Part shown: positions 1-9,189 of the stretch, in pieces
Position numbering within the stretch: the first letter of the stretch is position 1
How the letters are laid out: every line of letters starts with the position of its first letter
From: Mahella australiensis 50-1 BON
GTDB taxonomy: Bacteria; Bacillota; Clostridia; Mahellales; Mahellaceae
Length of the DNA: 64,000 nucleotides
Direction: 5' to 3'
Assembly: GCF_000213255.1 (NCBI RefSeq)
Contig: NC_015520.1
Location: forward strand, 1,570,001-1,634,000
Program-made: the position numbers and the translations under genes
The notes under the pieces: model-generated
Told to the model about the DNA's origin: nothing
Databases searched by the model: none
What the model saw: only the letters and a program-made list of their open reading frames with translations

Positions 1-598
1 GAACTGCCAAATCGCTGTCACGATCGGTACCCACGATTTTAGCAGGTACTTCTTCACCACCCTGCAGCAACACTGTTACGCTATCTGCACCTTCTACTAC
101 ATGATTGTTAGTGACGATATAGCCGTCAGATGATATTATTATACCGGATCCCGATCCTTGCTCTTGCTGCTGCGTGGATGGCTGATCACTATCGCTACCC
201 TCGTTATCTCCGCCTTGTCCCCATGGGAAATCTCCAGGGTTAAAGAAGAACCCTCCTCCTGGCCTTTGAACAACTTCCACCTTGTTTATCACGCCCACTA
301 CCGCAGGGCCTACATTTTTAGAGATATCAACTATCGGATTGTCGCTTTTAAGTATTGGCAAATTATCGCTGCTTACTATAATGGGAGACGACGCATTGCC
401 TGATGCAGCATTGCTCTGTTCATTAGTTTCGGTCGAACCGATCGCCTGCTGGTTTTGTACCGGGTTACCAATATAGTACATTATTATAACTCCTATCAGT
501 ATACCTACCAGTACCAGAACCAGATACGTAAAAAAACTCGGTTTTTGTTTGTAATCCTTATGATCGTCATCATAATCAAAGTTATAAAAATCACTCAT
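1..598 (-). CDS. htrA: HtrA/DegP-type membrane serine protease, N-terminal part (runs off left edge)
   Basis: Surface-anchored quality-control protease of the S1C (HtrA/DegP) family; 199 codons are visible and the rest lies before the window. A short acidic cytoplasmic tail is followed by one membrane segment (about residues 22-43), a low-complexity linker, and the start of the trypsin-like fold. The catalytic His is seen in [10 protein letters not shown] (residue ~166) and the catalytic Asp in RDSDLAV (~196); the Ser and any PDZ domain lie outside. The ATG at 598 follows a GAGGAGG ribosome site. It lies just downstream of a two-component system in the same direction, a common arrangement for envelope-stress proteases, so control by that system is plausible but inferred. 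Confidence 0.93.
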   Translation of the reverse strand, partial: MSDFYNFDYDDDHKDYKQKPSFFTYLVLVLVGILIGVIIMYYIGNPVQNQQAIGSTETNEQSNAASGNASSPIIVSSDNLPILKSDNPIVDISKNVGPAVVGVINKVEVVQRPGGGFFFNPGDFPWGQGGDNEGSDSDQPSTQQQEQGSGSGIIISSDGYIVTNNHVVEGADSVTVLLQGGEEVPAKIVGTDRDSDLAV

Positions 599-632
599 AT
601 CAAGCGCCTCCTCGTTTATTTTTTCACTTATA

Positions 633-660
633 ATTATATTGGTATAACTTTAATAATCAA
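633..660 (-). promoter_or_regulatory. possible promoter of htrA
   Basis: Reading leftward, TTGATT (655-660) and TATAAT (633-638) are separated by 16 bp in the short gap between the kinase stop and the htrA start. This would let htrA be transcribed apart from the two-component genes. The -35 box is imperfect. Confidence 0.4.
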
Positions 661-684
661 TAAACAATCTGTAAATAATAGCGC

Positions 685-2136
685 TTATTCGATATGGTTT
701 AGCGTAAAGGTAAAAGTCGTGCCCTTCCCAGGAATACTTTTTACCCATATGCTTTGGCGATGCTGTTCTATAATTCGTTTAACGATGGAAAGCCCTAATC
801 CCGTACTGCCAGAGGCTCTGGATTTGTCGGCGGTATAGAACCTTTCCCAGATATGCGGCATGTCTTCTTCGGATATGCCTATGCCGCTGTCGCTTACTGA
901 AATATATACTTTATTCCCTTCTACACGCGTACTAACAATCAAACGTCCCTTCTCTGGTGTAAACTTTATAGCATTATCTATGAGATTTATGAGCACCTCT
1001 TCTATACGATCTTTATCGGCTTCTACCATACAGCGATCCTGCTCAAAATCTATTTGAACATCCAATTCCTTTTGCTCAATACGCTTCTCTTGTTTTAATA
1101 GAACGCGCCTTATCAATTCATTCACATCAAAATTAGACATGGCTAATTGAAATTGAGAGGATTCCATGCGGGATAATTCCAACAGTTCCTTTATAATCTT
1201 ATTTAATCTATCTGTTTCTTCTAAGACTATAGTAAGATATTGCGTTTGTTCTTCCGTAGGTATAGTGCCATCGAGAATGCCCTGTACAAATCCCCTTATG
1301 CTGGTCAAAGGCGATTTCAATTCGTGGGATACACTGCTAACAAACCCACGTCTCATATCTTCTAAATTCTCCAAAGCCTCAGCCATTTTATTAAAACTAG
1401 TCGCTAGCTGACCCACTTCATCTTTTGAGCTTACAGTAGCTTTTTGTGAAAAATCGCCTTTTGACATGGACTTAGCGATATCGCTCATCTCTATTAGCGG
1501 TTGAGATATGCGCTGAGAGATCCAATAAATCAATATGGTAGCTACAGAAGCGGATATTAATAAAGACAGCCATATAAAACGATAAGCACTTTCCAACGCC
1601 ATATTTATCTCATATAAAGGCGAGTGCATAAATACAGCTCCCATTATCAATCTACCCATCTTTATGGGCATACCGACGGTCAGCATAGGTGTTGAAAAGC
1701 GATCATCGAATTTGCCGATTTTCGTTATGGTTTCTCCCGACAATACCTTCTTAACATCCTCGCCTGTGAGCTGCACGCCTCTCCAACTGTTATCCAAAAA
1801 ACCTGATTCGGCCCAAACATATCCTCTATTATCGACAAACCATATACTGGCATTAACCGTTTTATCCACTGTACGCAATGCGAAATTCAAGTATTTTTCA
1901 TCTATATAGCCAAGCAAGTATTGCGCGGCCAATTGGTTTATATCCTGACCTCCGTCTAGCAACTGTTGCTCTTTTTGGTTTAAGTAATAATCGCGCAAAA
2001 AATTAGACATCAACAAGCTCATCATGATAAGCATAATGAGCATAGCTATTAAATATGCAAGCATGAGCTTGTTAAATATAGACCGTATACCTCCAAAAGC
2101 AGTTTTTTTACTATTTAACTTCAAATTTATATCCAA
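685..2136 (-). CDS. membrane sensor histidine kinase (HAMP-HisKA-HATPase)
   Basis: Sensor kinase of the OmpR-coupled class. Two membrane segments (about residues 24-45 and 187-206) flank a ~140-residue extracellular sensor region; then come HAMP (~207-259), the phospho-acceptor box SHELKSPLTSIRG with His ~271, the N-box NLIDNAIKFTPEKG, and G boxes DSGIGI and STGLGLSIV. The first codon is probably TTG at 2136, inside the end of the response regulator gene (26-bp overlap), implying translational coupling. An internal ATG at residue 25 is an alternative but would remove the cytoplasmic tail. The signal sensed is unknown. Confidence 0.95.
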   Translation of the reverse strand: MDINLKLNSKKTAFGGIRSIFNKLMLAYLIAMLIMLIMMSLLMSNFLRDYYLNQKEQQLLDGGQDINQLAAQYLLGYIDEKYLNFALRTVDKTVNASIWFVDNRGYVWAESGFLDNSWRGVQLTGEDVKKVLSGETITKIGKFDDRFSTPMLTVGMPIKMGRLIMGAVFMHSPLYEINMALESAYRFIWLSLLISASVATILIYWISQRISQPLIEMSDIAKSMSKGDFSQKATVSSKDEVGQLATSFNKMAEALENLEDMRRGFVSSVSHELKSPLTSIRGFVQGILDGTIPTEEQTQYLTIVLEETDRLNKIIKELLELSRMESSQFQLAMSNFDVNELIRRVLLKQEKRIEQKELDVQIDFEQDRCMVEADKDRIEEVLINLIDNAIKFTPEKGRLIVSTRVEGNKVYISVSDSGIGISEEDMPHIWERFYTADKSRASGSTGLGLSIVKRIIEQHRQSIWVKSIPGKGTTFTFTLNHIE

Positions 2137-2797
2137 CCCCCCATACAGTACTTATCTTCCATGGGTCATTCTCACTCCCTATCTTTTCCCTCAAGCGATT
2201 TACATGAACATCCACCGTCCTTGAATCACCATAATAATCAAATCCCCATACCTGTTCCAGCAGTTGTTCACGCGTATATACTTTGTTGGGATGGCTAGCT
2301 AAAAAGTAGAGCAGCTCAAATTCCTTTGGAGGCAATTCCAGCTCTTTCTTTTGATATTTAACCAGCATAGTATTTTTATCTATGACAAGGTTTGGGTAAA
2401 CGATAACGTTATTAGCATCGTTATCCTGGTTATATCTCCTCAATACCGCTTTTACACGCGCTATTAATTCTTTTGGGTCAAATGGTTTTACAACGTAATC
2501 ATCAGCACCCAATTCCAGCCCAAGCACTTTATCGAAAGTTTCGCTTTTAGCTGTAAGCATTATAATAGGTATATCGCTCATCCTTCGGATTTCACGGCAT
2601 ATATCCCAGCCATCCTTACCCGGCAACATTATATCCAATATGACGATATTGGGAGGATTGTTGGAAAAATGACTCATACCTTCCTTGCCGTTATTGGCTA
2701 TATCGACTTCAAATCCCTCTTTGGTAAAATATAAGTTCAACAATTGGCATATGTTTTTATCATCGTCTATAATCAAGATCTTATAATTATCAGCCAT
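2111..2797 (-). CDS. OmpR/PhoB-family response regulator
   Basis: Transcription factor paired with the downstream kinase. The receiver domain shows the acidic pocket IIDDDKN, the phospho-acceptor Asp in VILDIMLPGKDG, and the Thr/Lys pair in MLTAKS; the C-terminal winged helix contains the typical YTREQLLEQVWG and VDVHVNRLREKIG. I place the start at MADNYK (2797), where GAAAGGG lies 8 nt upstream, rather than at an in-frame ATG 24 nt earlier that lacks a ribosome site. It resembles the PhoP/ResD/WalR group, but no regulon can be read from the sequence. Confidence 0.94.
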   Translation of the reverse strand: MADNYKILIIDDDKNICQLLNLYFTKEGFEVDIANNGKEGMSHFSNNPPNIVILDIMLPGKDGWDICREIRRMSDIPIIMLTAKSETFDKVLGLELGADDYVVKPFDPKELIARVKAVLRRYNQDNDANNVIVYPNLVIDKNTMLVKYQKKELELPPKEFELLYFLASHPNKVYTREQLLEQVWGFDYYGDSRTVDVHVNRLREKIGSENDPWKISTVWGVGYKFEVK

Positions 2798-2832
2798 TTG
2801 CATATCCCTTTCATACAACACTTATTATACCT

Positions 2833-2861
2833 ATTATATTGAGAATAAGCCTATACTACAA
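2833..2861 (-). promoter_or_regulatory. promoter of the two-component operon
   Basis: On the minus strand TTGTAG (2856-2861), a 17-bp spacer and a perfect TATAAT (2833-2838) lie ~35 bp upstream of the response regulator start. Confidence 0.55.
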
Positions 2862-2881
2862 TAGCAAATTCGATTTTTTAT

Positions 2882-3070
2882 CTGCAATTCGTAATATATG
2901 ACTGAAACGGGTGGCATAAAGCTTGACATATATGCTGAGCGGGCTTTTGAAACGTAGGACCACAGCAAATCTTTGATTGCGTAGTGGTTCAGCCTCACAG
3001 CGGTAGCGAGGTATATATGTCAAGCCTGTAGCGGGCGTAGGATTTATATCATTGCACGCGCTGAATTTAC
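2882..3070 (+). repeat. copy 1 of a dispersed MITE-like structured repeat
   Basis: Starts with the family's terminal motif CTGCAATTCGTAATAT (2882-2897). A long stem pairs GCTTGACATATAT (2921-2933) with its exact complement at 3013-3025, and an inner hairpin pairs ACCAC/GTGGT around a GATTGC stem. The right flank (about 3031-3067) is nearly identical to that of the copy at 22.4 kb, while the core matches the copy at 58.3 kb. It lies between divergent genes, with no reading frame of its own. The right-hand terminal motif is degenerate. Confidence 0.75.
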
Positions 3071-3172
3071 CTTAGCACGAATCGAAGCACAAATTAAAAG
3101 CATTTGCATAAAGAGAAATATGATATTATAATCTTAAGTAAAAAGAGATGTATAGAAAGGTATAAACATAAT

Positions 3173-4054
3173 ATGGATTTTAGGCCATTAACATTGGAAT
3201 CCAAGCCATTATTTGATAAATATTTTATAAAATTTCCATTGGAAATATCCGAATATACTTTCACCAATATGTACATGTGGGACCATTACTATAACTCTAA
3301 ATATGCTGTAGTAGATGATTATCTGTGTATAATAGCATACATAGAAAAACAATACGTATTGTTACCACCAGTAGGGCCAAAAGATGACAGTTTAAAGAAT
3401 GTTCTAGATGCCATGATGAATTTATTCCAAAACGAAGGATGGCCTTTCGCGATGTGTAGGGTGCCGGAATTTATGGCTATGCAGATAAAGCAATGGTATC
3501 CGAGTTTAAACGTTGAGATGGATTTGGACAACAGCGATTACGTATACAGAACAAAAGATCTGATAGAGCTGGCTGGGCGGAAGTATCATGCAAAAAAGAA
3601 TTTTCTAAATCGATTTGTCAAAGAGAACAACTTCCAGTATGTTTCCCTTACTTCAGAATACATAGATGGCTGCATAGACTTTGCCGAAAAATGGTTGGAA
3701 ATAAAAGACAGCAATGACGAGGGCTTACTTCATGAGCATGATGCAATTAAAAAGGCTTTGAGCCACTTCGATTATTTGGGCTTAAAAGGCGGTATTATCC
3801 TTATAGATAGGGACATAGAAGCATTTTCATTTGGCGAGATGTTAACACCAGATACCGCCAACGTACATATAGAAAAGGCTAACCCCAATATACCGGGGCT
3901 TTATGTCGCTATAAACCAAATGTTCTGCGCTCATGAATGGCACGATGTGCCCTACATAAACCGCGAGCAGGATCTGGGCATTCCTGGGCTGCGTAAAGCA
4001 AAACAGTCATATCATCCCGTGCGTATGATATACAAATATGCGGTGTGGCAATAA
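3173..4054 (+). CDS. DUF2156 (phosphatidylglycerol lysyltransferase C-domain-like) protein
   Basis: 293-residue soluble protein of the DUF2156/LPG-synthase C-terminal type, a GNAT-like fold in MprF-related aminoacyl transferases. Family-like stretches include the N-terminal RPLTLESKPLFDKYF, SEYTFTNMYMWDHYY, KYHAKKNFLNRF in the middle, and NREQDLGIPGLRKAKQSYHP near the C-terminus. It has no membrane part, so it is a stand-alone domain; substrate unknown. I use ATG 3173, with AGAAAGG 12 nt upstream, instead of an earlier in-frame ATG without a ribosome site. Monocistronic, ending in a hairpin shared with the convergent gene. Confidence 0.85.
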   Translation: MDFRPLTLESKPLFDKYFIKFPLEISEYTFTNMYMWDHYYNSKYAVVDDYLCIIAYIEKQYVLLPPVGPKDDSLKNVLDAMMNLFQNEGWPFAMCRVPEFMAMQIKQWYPSLNVEMDLDNSDYVYRTKDLIELAGRKYHAKKNFLNRFVKENNFQYVSLTSEYIDGCIDFAEKWLEIKDSNDEGLLHEHDAIKKALSHFDYLGLKGGIILIDRDIEAFSFGEMLTPDTANVHIEKANPNIPGLYVAINQMFCAHEWHDVPYINREQDLGIPGLRKAKQSYHPVRMIYKYAVWQ

Positions 4055-4070
4055 GCCCCACCGCATATTT
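4034..4070. terminator. bidirectional hairpin between convergent genes
   Basis: AAATATGCGGTG (4034-4045) pairs perfectly with CACCGCATATTT (4059-4070). It overlaps the stop codon of the DUF2156 gene and sits just beyond the end of the ATPase gene. The A/T flanks give short U-runs on both strands. Confidence 0.6.
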
Positions 4071-4081
4071 GCAGCCGCAAC

Positions 4082-5170
4082 TTAGTTAGCAGCATATTTC
4101 AGTATACGCTCGAGCAATCTATTTTTTGCTTGTTGCACATCTTCAAAGTTCATATTCGACTTATAGTAGCTCTCCATTTCATCATGGACTTTCTTGGCCG
4201 CCGCTATACTGATTATAGCTTCATTCATGAGAGAATCCATCATAACGCGATCTTTAGATATCTTGTCTTTCAATGCGTTGAGCTTATCGCTATCAACGCA
4301 ATCATTCATATCATAGATCAGCGTAGCATCATCCTCAAACCTGCATGAAATCGTTATTGCTGTATTTAAAGCCGGTATAATGATGTGCTCTACTTCATCC
4401 GGTACAAGCGGGCAATGGTATAATTCTACATCGTATCCTACAGCCTCCGCAGCTTTTGCTACATCTAATAATATAAAAGAGCTACCACTGCCTATGTCCG
4501 CCTTGAGCACGTATCGCTGAGCCTGCGGTACGATAAGCGTATCGAGATGATCTACTATGCCGTCGGGTGTTATAGCACTAGCAAACAGATGCCTCTGTTT
4601 GCCAACTCTATCGGACACAGGCATATCTTTAAATAAAGCTTGATTTATATCATAGGCCAAATGGTATACCTTAGCCTTATCGACGCACGATTCTATACTG
4701 ACCGATATATCGTCCCTTACAGACTTTGCTGCTGCCAGGTATCTATATGCGCGATCAAACAAATACTTGATCTGACGATTATGCCCTATTATGGCGTCTT
4801 TGTACACACGTATGCCATCCTCATTCCAATAATCGCCAAGATGTATTATCTCATCCACCGCTCCGGGATTTTTTGGATCCACTACATGCGGTGCCGTCCC
4901 ATCTATCAAAGCTATTTTTATAGCCGGTATGACAACGCCATCCAGGGAATCATTATCCGATGAGCAATGATGAAATTCCACATCGTACCCTCTTTGCAAC
5001 ATTTCATCGCCTATTTGACGCATTATAGTGGATTTTCCTACACCAGGTCCACCTTTGATTATAAATATACGGTTAGCTTCGGGGCCTATTATATAATCAT
5101 AAAATGAATAAAAACCATAAGCGGTGTTCCCTCCGGGAAACATCTCCCTTATATTACCAACTGATGTCAT
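4082..5170 (-). CDS. P-loop ATPase with duplicated domain (PRK06851-like)
   Basis: 362-residue cytoplasmic ATPase of unknown role, resembling the uncharacterised PRK06851 family. A Walker A motif KGGPGVGKST is present at about residues 38-47. The sequence is an internal duplication: FHHCSSDNDSLDGVVIPA in the first half corresponds to LYHCPLVPDEVEHIIIPA in the second. The second half has ADIGSGSSF where a P-loop is expected, so it looks catalytically dead. It starts at ATG 5170 after AGGAAAGGATG. It seems monocistronic, leftward, 85 bp after folC. Confidence 0.75.
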   Translation of the reverse strand: MTSVGNIREMFPGGNTAYGFYSFYDYIIGPEANRIFIIKGGPGVGKSTIMRQIGDEMLQRGYDVEFHHCSSDNDSLDGVVIPAIKIALIDGTAPHVVDPKNPGAVDEIIHLGDYWNEDGIRVYKDAIIGHNRQIKYLFDRAYRYLAAAKSVRDDISVSIESCVDKAKVYHLAYDINQALFKDMPVSDRVGKQRHLFASAITPDGIVDHLDTLIVPQAQRYVLKADIGSGSSFILLDVAKAAEAVGYDVELYHCPLVPDEVEHIIIPALNTAITISCRFEDDATLIYDMNDCVDSDKLNALKDKISKDRVMMDSLMNEAIISIAAAKKVHDEMESYYKSNMNFEDVQQAKNRLLERILKYAAN

Positions 5171-5255
5171 AACACCACATCCTTTCCTCTATTATATGCG
5201 ATCGCTTTCCTTTTAAGTCTATGAATGATACCGAGCCTATAGAACGCAGATACAA

Positions 5256-6557
5256 TTAATGCACTAATACACCCTTCAAATATGTGCGAACCCTCCCTAT
5301 AAGATAAAGCGAGCCGCTTATAACCACCAAATCGTCCGGCTCAGCCATATCGAGGGATGTTTGCACAGCAAATTCTATATTATCTATAGCTTGTCCCTGT
5401 ACATTCATCTCTTTCACCAACGTTAAGAGCCTTTCGGCTTCAATAGCTCTTGGGCTATCGGGTCGAGTGGTTATAATATATGCCGCTAAAGGCACAAGAA
5501 CTTCAAGTATAGCACGAACGTCTTTGTCAGCCAATATACCCAGTACCATTATAACCCGGTTATGCGGAAAATAGTTTTTTATAGCATTGGCCAGCGATTG
5601 AGCCCCTTGAGGATTGTGCGCACCGTCCAACAATACATAAGGTTGACGATGGACCAGTTCCAATCGCCCAGGCCATTTGGTAACGCTCAACCCTTCTGCT
5701 ATAGCCTTATCGCTTATCGCCACGCCCATATATTTTCTCAGCACCAACACTGCGGTTATGGCCGTAGCAGCGTTCATCAATTGATGCTTACCAAGCAATG
5801 GTATATACAACCGGTTAAACGTCCATTTCCCTTCATTATAGTTAAAGTGCTGACCGTCGATAGAATCATCTATTGCCTCAATATCGCTATACGATACCTC
5901 TATAAGCGGTGATTGTCGTTGCTGACATACCTGTTTTATAACATCCATGGCCTCATCTTGCTGCGGATACACCACCACCGGTCTGCCGGGCTTTATAATG
6001 CCAGCCTTTTCATAAGCTATTTTGGCCAATGTATCACCCAATATGTCTTTATGGTCATAATCTATGCTGGTTATAACCGAAACCAACGGATCTATTACAT
6101 TTGTGGAATCTAGTCTACCTCCTAGGCCAACTTCAATCACAGCATAATCCACATTTTGCTCGGCAAAATAGCAAAAACCTATAGCCGTTACTACCTCAAA
6201 TTCCGTTGGATGAGGGCGGCCTTCGGCCAGCATTTGCTCCACTTTTTGTTTAACTACATCGGTCAGCCGCGCCAGGTCATCCTTTGGTATATAATTTTGG
6301 TTTATCTGTATGCGTTCCCTAAAGTCCTCCAAATACGGCGATATAAATAACCCGGTTTTATAGCCGGCTTTCTCCAATATAGAAGCCGTCATAACGGTAA
6401 CCGATCCTTTACCATTGGTACCGGCTATATGTATGCAGCGCAGCTTTCTATGCGGATTCCCAAGCAATTGCAATAAATACGATATATTCTCCAATCCAAG
6501 TTTGGTACCGAATTTCCATGTGCCATGTATATAGTCCAACGCCTGTATATAGTCCAA
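5256..6557 (-). CDS. folC: bifunctional folylpolyglutamate/dihydrofolate synthase
   Basis: Adds glutamate to dihydropteroate and to folates using ATP (Mur-ligase family). Visible motifs are the P-loop HIAGTNGKGSVT (~43), ISPYLEDFRERI for the omega loop and folate contacts, EVGLGGRLDSTN (~142), SIDYDHKDILG and LLDGAHNPQGAQ in the C-terminal lobe. 433 residues is normal for FolC. Translation probably starts at a TTG (6557) three bases after the stop of the upstream nucleotidyltransferase, with GAGGGGGCG as ribosome site, so the two genes form one operon. Confidence 0.95.
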   Translation of the reverse strand: MDYIQALDYIHGTWKFGTKLGLENISYLLQLLGNPHRKLRCIHIAGTNGKGSVTVMTASILEKAGYKTGLFISPYLEDFRERIQINQNYIPKDDLARLTDVVKQKVEQMLAEGRPHPTEFEVVTAIGFCYFAEQNVDYAVIEVGLGGRLDSTNVIDPLVSVITSIDYDHKDILGDTLAKIAYEKAGIIKPGRPVVVYPQQDEAMDVIKQVCQQRQSPLIEVSYSDIEAIDDSIDGQHFNYNEGKWTFNRLYIPLLGKHQLMNAATAITAVLVLRKYMGVAISDKAIAEGLSVTKWPGRLELVHRQPYVLLDGAHNPQGAQSLANAIKNYFPHNRVIMVLGILADKDVRAILEVLVPLAAYIITTRPDSPRAIEAERLLTLVKEMNVQGQAIDNIEFAVQTSLDMAEPDDLVVISGSLYLIGRVRTYLKGVLVH

Positions 6558-6560
6558 ATA

Positions 6561-7319
6561 TTACGCCCCCTCAAAAATGCGCAAAGCAGCCTTTATGTCA
6601 TCGTTCTTGTCTATATCCTGGCTTATCTCAGGATATGGCGATATAATAGCTTTAGCCCTTATATTAAGCATCTGCTCGATGCGCTTCTCTATCGCCTCTA
6701 TGCTGGCCCTCCCTATTGCCAAATCTATAGCCAATCCAGCGCCAAATAACTCTATCATATTGATTGGCTCCTTGCGCATCGCTATAAGATCTTCTATCAG
6801 CTCTTTATGATTTGTTACAAGGCTTGGCTTTACGTACATGATATTTCCACCAGTGAACGCACCCTCTTTCAAACGGACATACGTACGCTTAAAACCAGAA
6901 AATTTTGCTTCATTCACAGAACGCTCTACAATAGGATAACAAAAATCGGCATCTGTTAAACAGCTCTGTTTTATAAAATGGCTTATAGCGTCAGGCGTTA
7001 TAAACGGTATGTCGGATGACAGGAACAACACACGGTCATCGTTTTGGAATGGCCTTAAACCAAATATCACGTTATCCATCATGGAATCGCCTTCAGATAT
7101 TATGTAATCCACCTTATCACTTATATACGGTGAAAGCTCATCCACGGGACCGACCACTGCTATTTCGCCCACATCAGGTGTATTTTTCAATGCTTCGACT
7201 ACATAATCGATCATAGGCCGGCCATTTAATGCAAGCAGCGACTTATAGCCATGTACATTGCCCTCTAGATCCTCTCTTCCGCCGGCCAATACAATAGCGT
7301 TTATTACAGATTTATTCAT
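6561..7319 (-). CDS. MobA-like nucleotidyltransferase
   Basis: 252-residue NTP-transferase. The N-terminus has the nucleotide-binding VLAGGREDLEGNVHGYKSLL region (LAGG...K signature), followed by NGRPMIDYVVEAL and a metal-binding Asp in LFLSSDIPF. The substrate could be a molybdenum cofactor, a sugar phosphate or another phospho-compound; sequence alone does not decide. It is the first gene of an operon with folC and begins at ATG 7319 after GGTGGAGGG. Confidence 0.85.
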   Translation of the reverse strand: MNKSVINAIVLAGGREDLEGNVHGYKSLLALNGRPMIDYVVEALKNTPDVGEIAVVGPVDELSPYISDKVDYIISEGDSMMDNVIFGLRPFQNDDRVLFLSSDIPFITPDAISHFIKQSCLTDADFCYPIVERSVNEAKFSGFKRTYVRLKEGAFTGGNIMYVKPSLVTNHKELIEDLIAMRKEPINMIELFGAGLAIDLAIGRASIEAIEKRIEQMLNIRAKAIISPYPEISQDIDKNDDIKAALRIFEGA

Positions 7320-7357
7320 ATATTATACCCTCCACCTTTCAACAATAACTATAACGT

Positions 7358-7386
7358 ATAATAATACAAGTTATCGTAAATAACAA
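7358..7386 (-). promoter_or_regulatory. promoter of the nucleotidyltransferase-folC operon
   Basis: Minus-strand TTGTTA (7381-7386), 17-bp spacer, TATTAT (7358-7363), ~40 bp before the start codon. Confidence 0.45.
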
Positions 7387-7402
7387 GTAGATAAAATCGG
7401 GG

Positions 7403-7432
7403 TTGACTACAGTGCAACATTTTGGATATTAT
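7403..7432 (+). promoter_or_regulatory. promoter of fxsA
   Basis: TTGACT (7403-7408), 18-bp spacer and TATTAT (7427-7432). It is divergent from the promoter at 7358-7386, the two -35 boxes being only 16 bp apart. Confidence 0.55.
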
Positions 7433-7469
7433 AATAATGCGAACCAGAATATTAGAATGGAGCGAATAA

Positions 7470-7847
7470 ATGCTGACCAGGCTTATAGCAGTGTTTATAT
7501 TAATACCTTTAATCGATCTATTGATATTGATAGCGTTAGGCCAATACATCGGCGTATGGCAGACGATAGCGATAATAGTAGTCATAGGCATAATAGGTGC
7601 TGTTATAGCCCAAAGACAGGGATTCAATGCTATAAATAGCATAAAAGCTGAGCTGCAGATAGGCCATATACCATCTGCTCAGCTTTGGGACGGGCTATTT
7701 ATAGTTATCGGCGGCGTTTTGCTCATAACGCCCGGCATCATTACCGATATCCTCGGATTATTATGCCTGTTGCCAAAAAGCAGGGCGACTGCGAAGGAAG
7801 CAGCGATATTTTACTTAAAGAGACGCTTTTTGAAACGGATCAGGTGA
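7470..7847 (+). CDS. fxsA: FxsA-family membrane protein
   Basis: 125-residue integral membrane protein. FxsA in E. coli relieves exclusion of phage T7 by the F plasmid; the general cellular role is unclear. Hydrophobic segments lie at about residues 2-23 and 26-45, with a third at ~70-95 containing the family-typical LLITPGIITDILGLLCLLP. The basic C-terminus is cytoplasmic. ATG 7470 is preceded by GGAG at 8 nt. The last 8 bp overlap the 3' end of the convergent NtrC-type gene. Confidence 0.9.
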   Translation: MLTRLIAVFILIPLIDLLILIALGQYIGVWQTIAIIVVIGIIGAVIAQRQGFNAINSIKAELQIGHIPSAQLWDGLFIVIGGVLLITPGIITDILGLLCLLPKSRATAKEAAIFYLKRRFLKRIR

Positions 7848-9189
7848 TGCCATGCTGCATTCGATATATCAACGCTGAACGGGTTATCCCGAGGAGTTTG
7901 GCTGCCTTGGTCTGATTGCCACCGGTTTTATCTAGCGCCTTCTTTATAAGCTGCATTTCCAGTGCTTCCATGCTTATCCCTTCATCCGGTATATCTATAT
8001 CGAGAACAGACGACTCCTTTTTAGGTGTCTGCATCGATATGGGCAAGTGCGCTGGCTGTATAGCATTTGTATCGCATATTATGACAGCCCTTTCTATTGC
8101 ATTCTCTAATTCTCTTATATTGCCTGGCCAACTATACAATCGCAGGATGTCCATAGCCTGTTTCGATATGCCTTTTATAGCCTTGCGTTTATCAAATTTA
8201 TTCACAAAATAAAGCGCCAGATCAGGTATATCCTCTTTGCGTTCTCTTAATGGAGGCAGGTTTATAGGTATTACACTTAACCGATAATAGAGATCTTCGC
8301 GAAAATAACCCGACTTCATGGCATATTGCAAATCTTTATTAGTAGCGGCTATTATGCGCACATCCACCGATATGACATCATTGCCGCCCAAATGTTCAAA
8401 AGAACGTTCCTGTAATACGCGCAATAGCTTAGCCTGCATATTCATAGACATTTCGCCTATTTCATCGAGAAAGACGGTACCGCCATCGGCCACTTCAAAC
8501 CGACCGGCTTTACGAGCCACAGCCCCTGTAAACGCTCCTTTTTCATAGCCGAATAATTCGCTTTCCAAAAGGTTATCCGGCACAGCCGCACAATTTATGG
8601 CTACAAATGGTTTATCTGCTCGTCTGCTGCTGTAATGTATAGTCCGAGCTATAACCTCTTTGCCAGTGCCGCTCTCGCCGGTCAGCAAAACTGTAGCATC
8701 GCTGTCGGCTATTCTTCTAACCAACTCATATACCTCCTGCATGCAAGGGCTTTTGCTAGACAACAGCATATCTTGGTATCGCTGACTGAGCTCCGATCGC
8801 AGAAATTCCACCTCATCGACAAGGCGGTGCACGTCTAAAGCTTTCTTGATTTGAATCACAAGTTCGTCTATGTCGAACGGTTTGGTTATATAATCAGTAG
8901 CGCCGGCCTTAACGGCTGCTACAGCCATTTCTATGCTGCCATACGCCGTTATGATAATAACTGGCAAGGAAGGATAAAGCTCTTTTATCCTTTTGAGAAC
9001 CTCCATGCCATCCATTATAGGCAATCTCATATCCAGCAATACGAGATCTATACTATGTTTATCGAGCATCTTTAGCCCTTCAATGCCGTCGCCTGCTGCT
9101 TCAGCCTCATAACTCTCTTGCTCCAATGCTTTACATAGCACCCAACGCATGCGTTCTTCATCATCTATTATCAATATTCGATGCGGCAT
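7840..9189 (-). CDS. sigma-54-dependent response regulator, NtrC family
   Basis: Enhancer-binding activator of RNA polymerase carrying sigma-54. In order: receiver with phospho-Asp in LVLLDMRLPIMDG (~55), AAA+ domain with Walker A GESGTGKE, the sigma-54-contacting GAFTGA loop (YEKGAFTGAVARK), Walker B GTVFLDEIGEM, and a C-terminal Fis-type helix-turn-helix (GGNQTKAAKLLGITRSALIY). I prefer the second of two adjacent ATGs (9189), given the spacing from GGAGGGACG. It is the last gene of the efflux operon whose own promoter looks sigma-54-dependent, implying positive autoregulation. Confidence 0.95.
   Translation of the reverse strand: MPHRILIIDDEERMRWVLCKALEQESYEAEAAGDGIEGLKMLDKHSIDLVLLDMRLPIMDGMEVLKRIKELYPSLPVIIITAYGSIEMAVAAVKAGATDYITKPFDIDELVIQIKKALDVHRLVDEVEFLRSELSQRYQDMLLSSKSPCMQEVYELVRRIADSDATVLLTGESGTGKEVIARTIHYSSRRADKPFVAINCAAVPDNLLESELFGYEKGAFTGAVARKAGRFEVADGGTVFLDEIGEMSMNMQAKLLRVLQERSFEHLGGNDVISVDVRIIAATNKDLQYAMKSGYFREDLYYRLSVIPINLPPLRERKEDIPDLALYFVNKFDKRKAIKGISKQAMDILRLYSWPGNIRELENAIERAVIICDTNAIQPAHLPISMQTPKKESSVLDIDIPDEGISMEALEMQLIKKALDKTGGNQTKAAKLLGITRSALIYRMQHGIT

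Noticed and set aside
7349-7642. 97-codon minus-strand frame opposite fxsA
   Set aside because: It is the antisense shadow of fxsA and covers both promoters.
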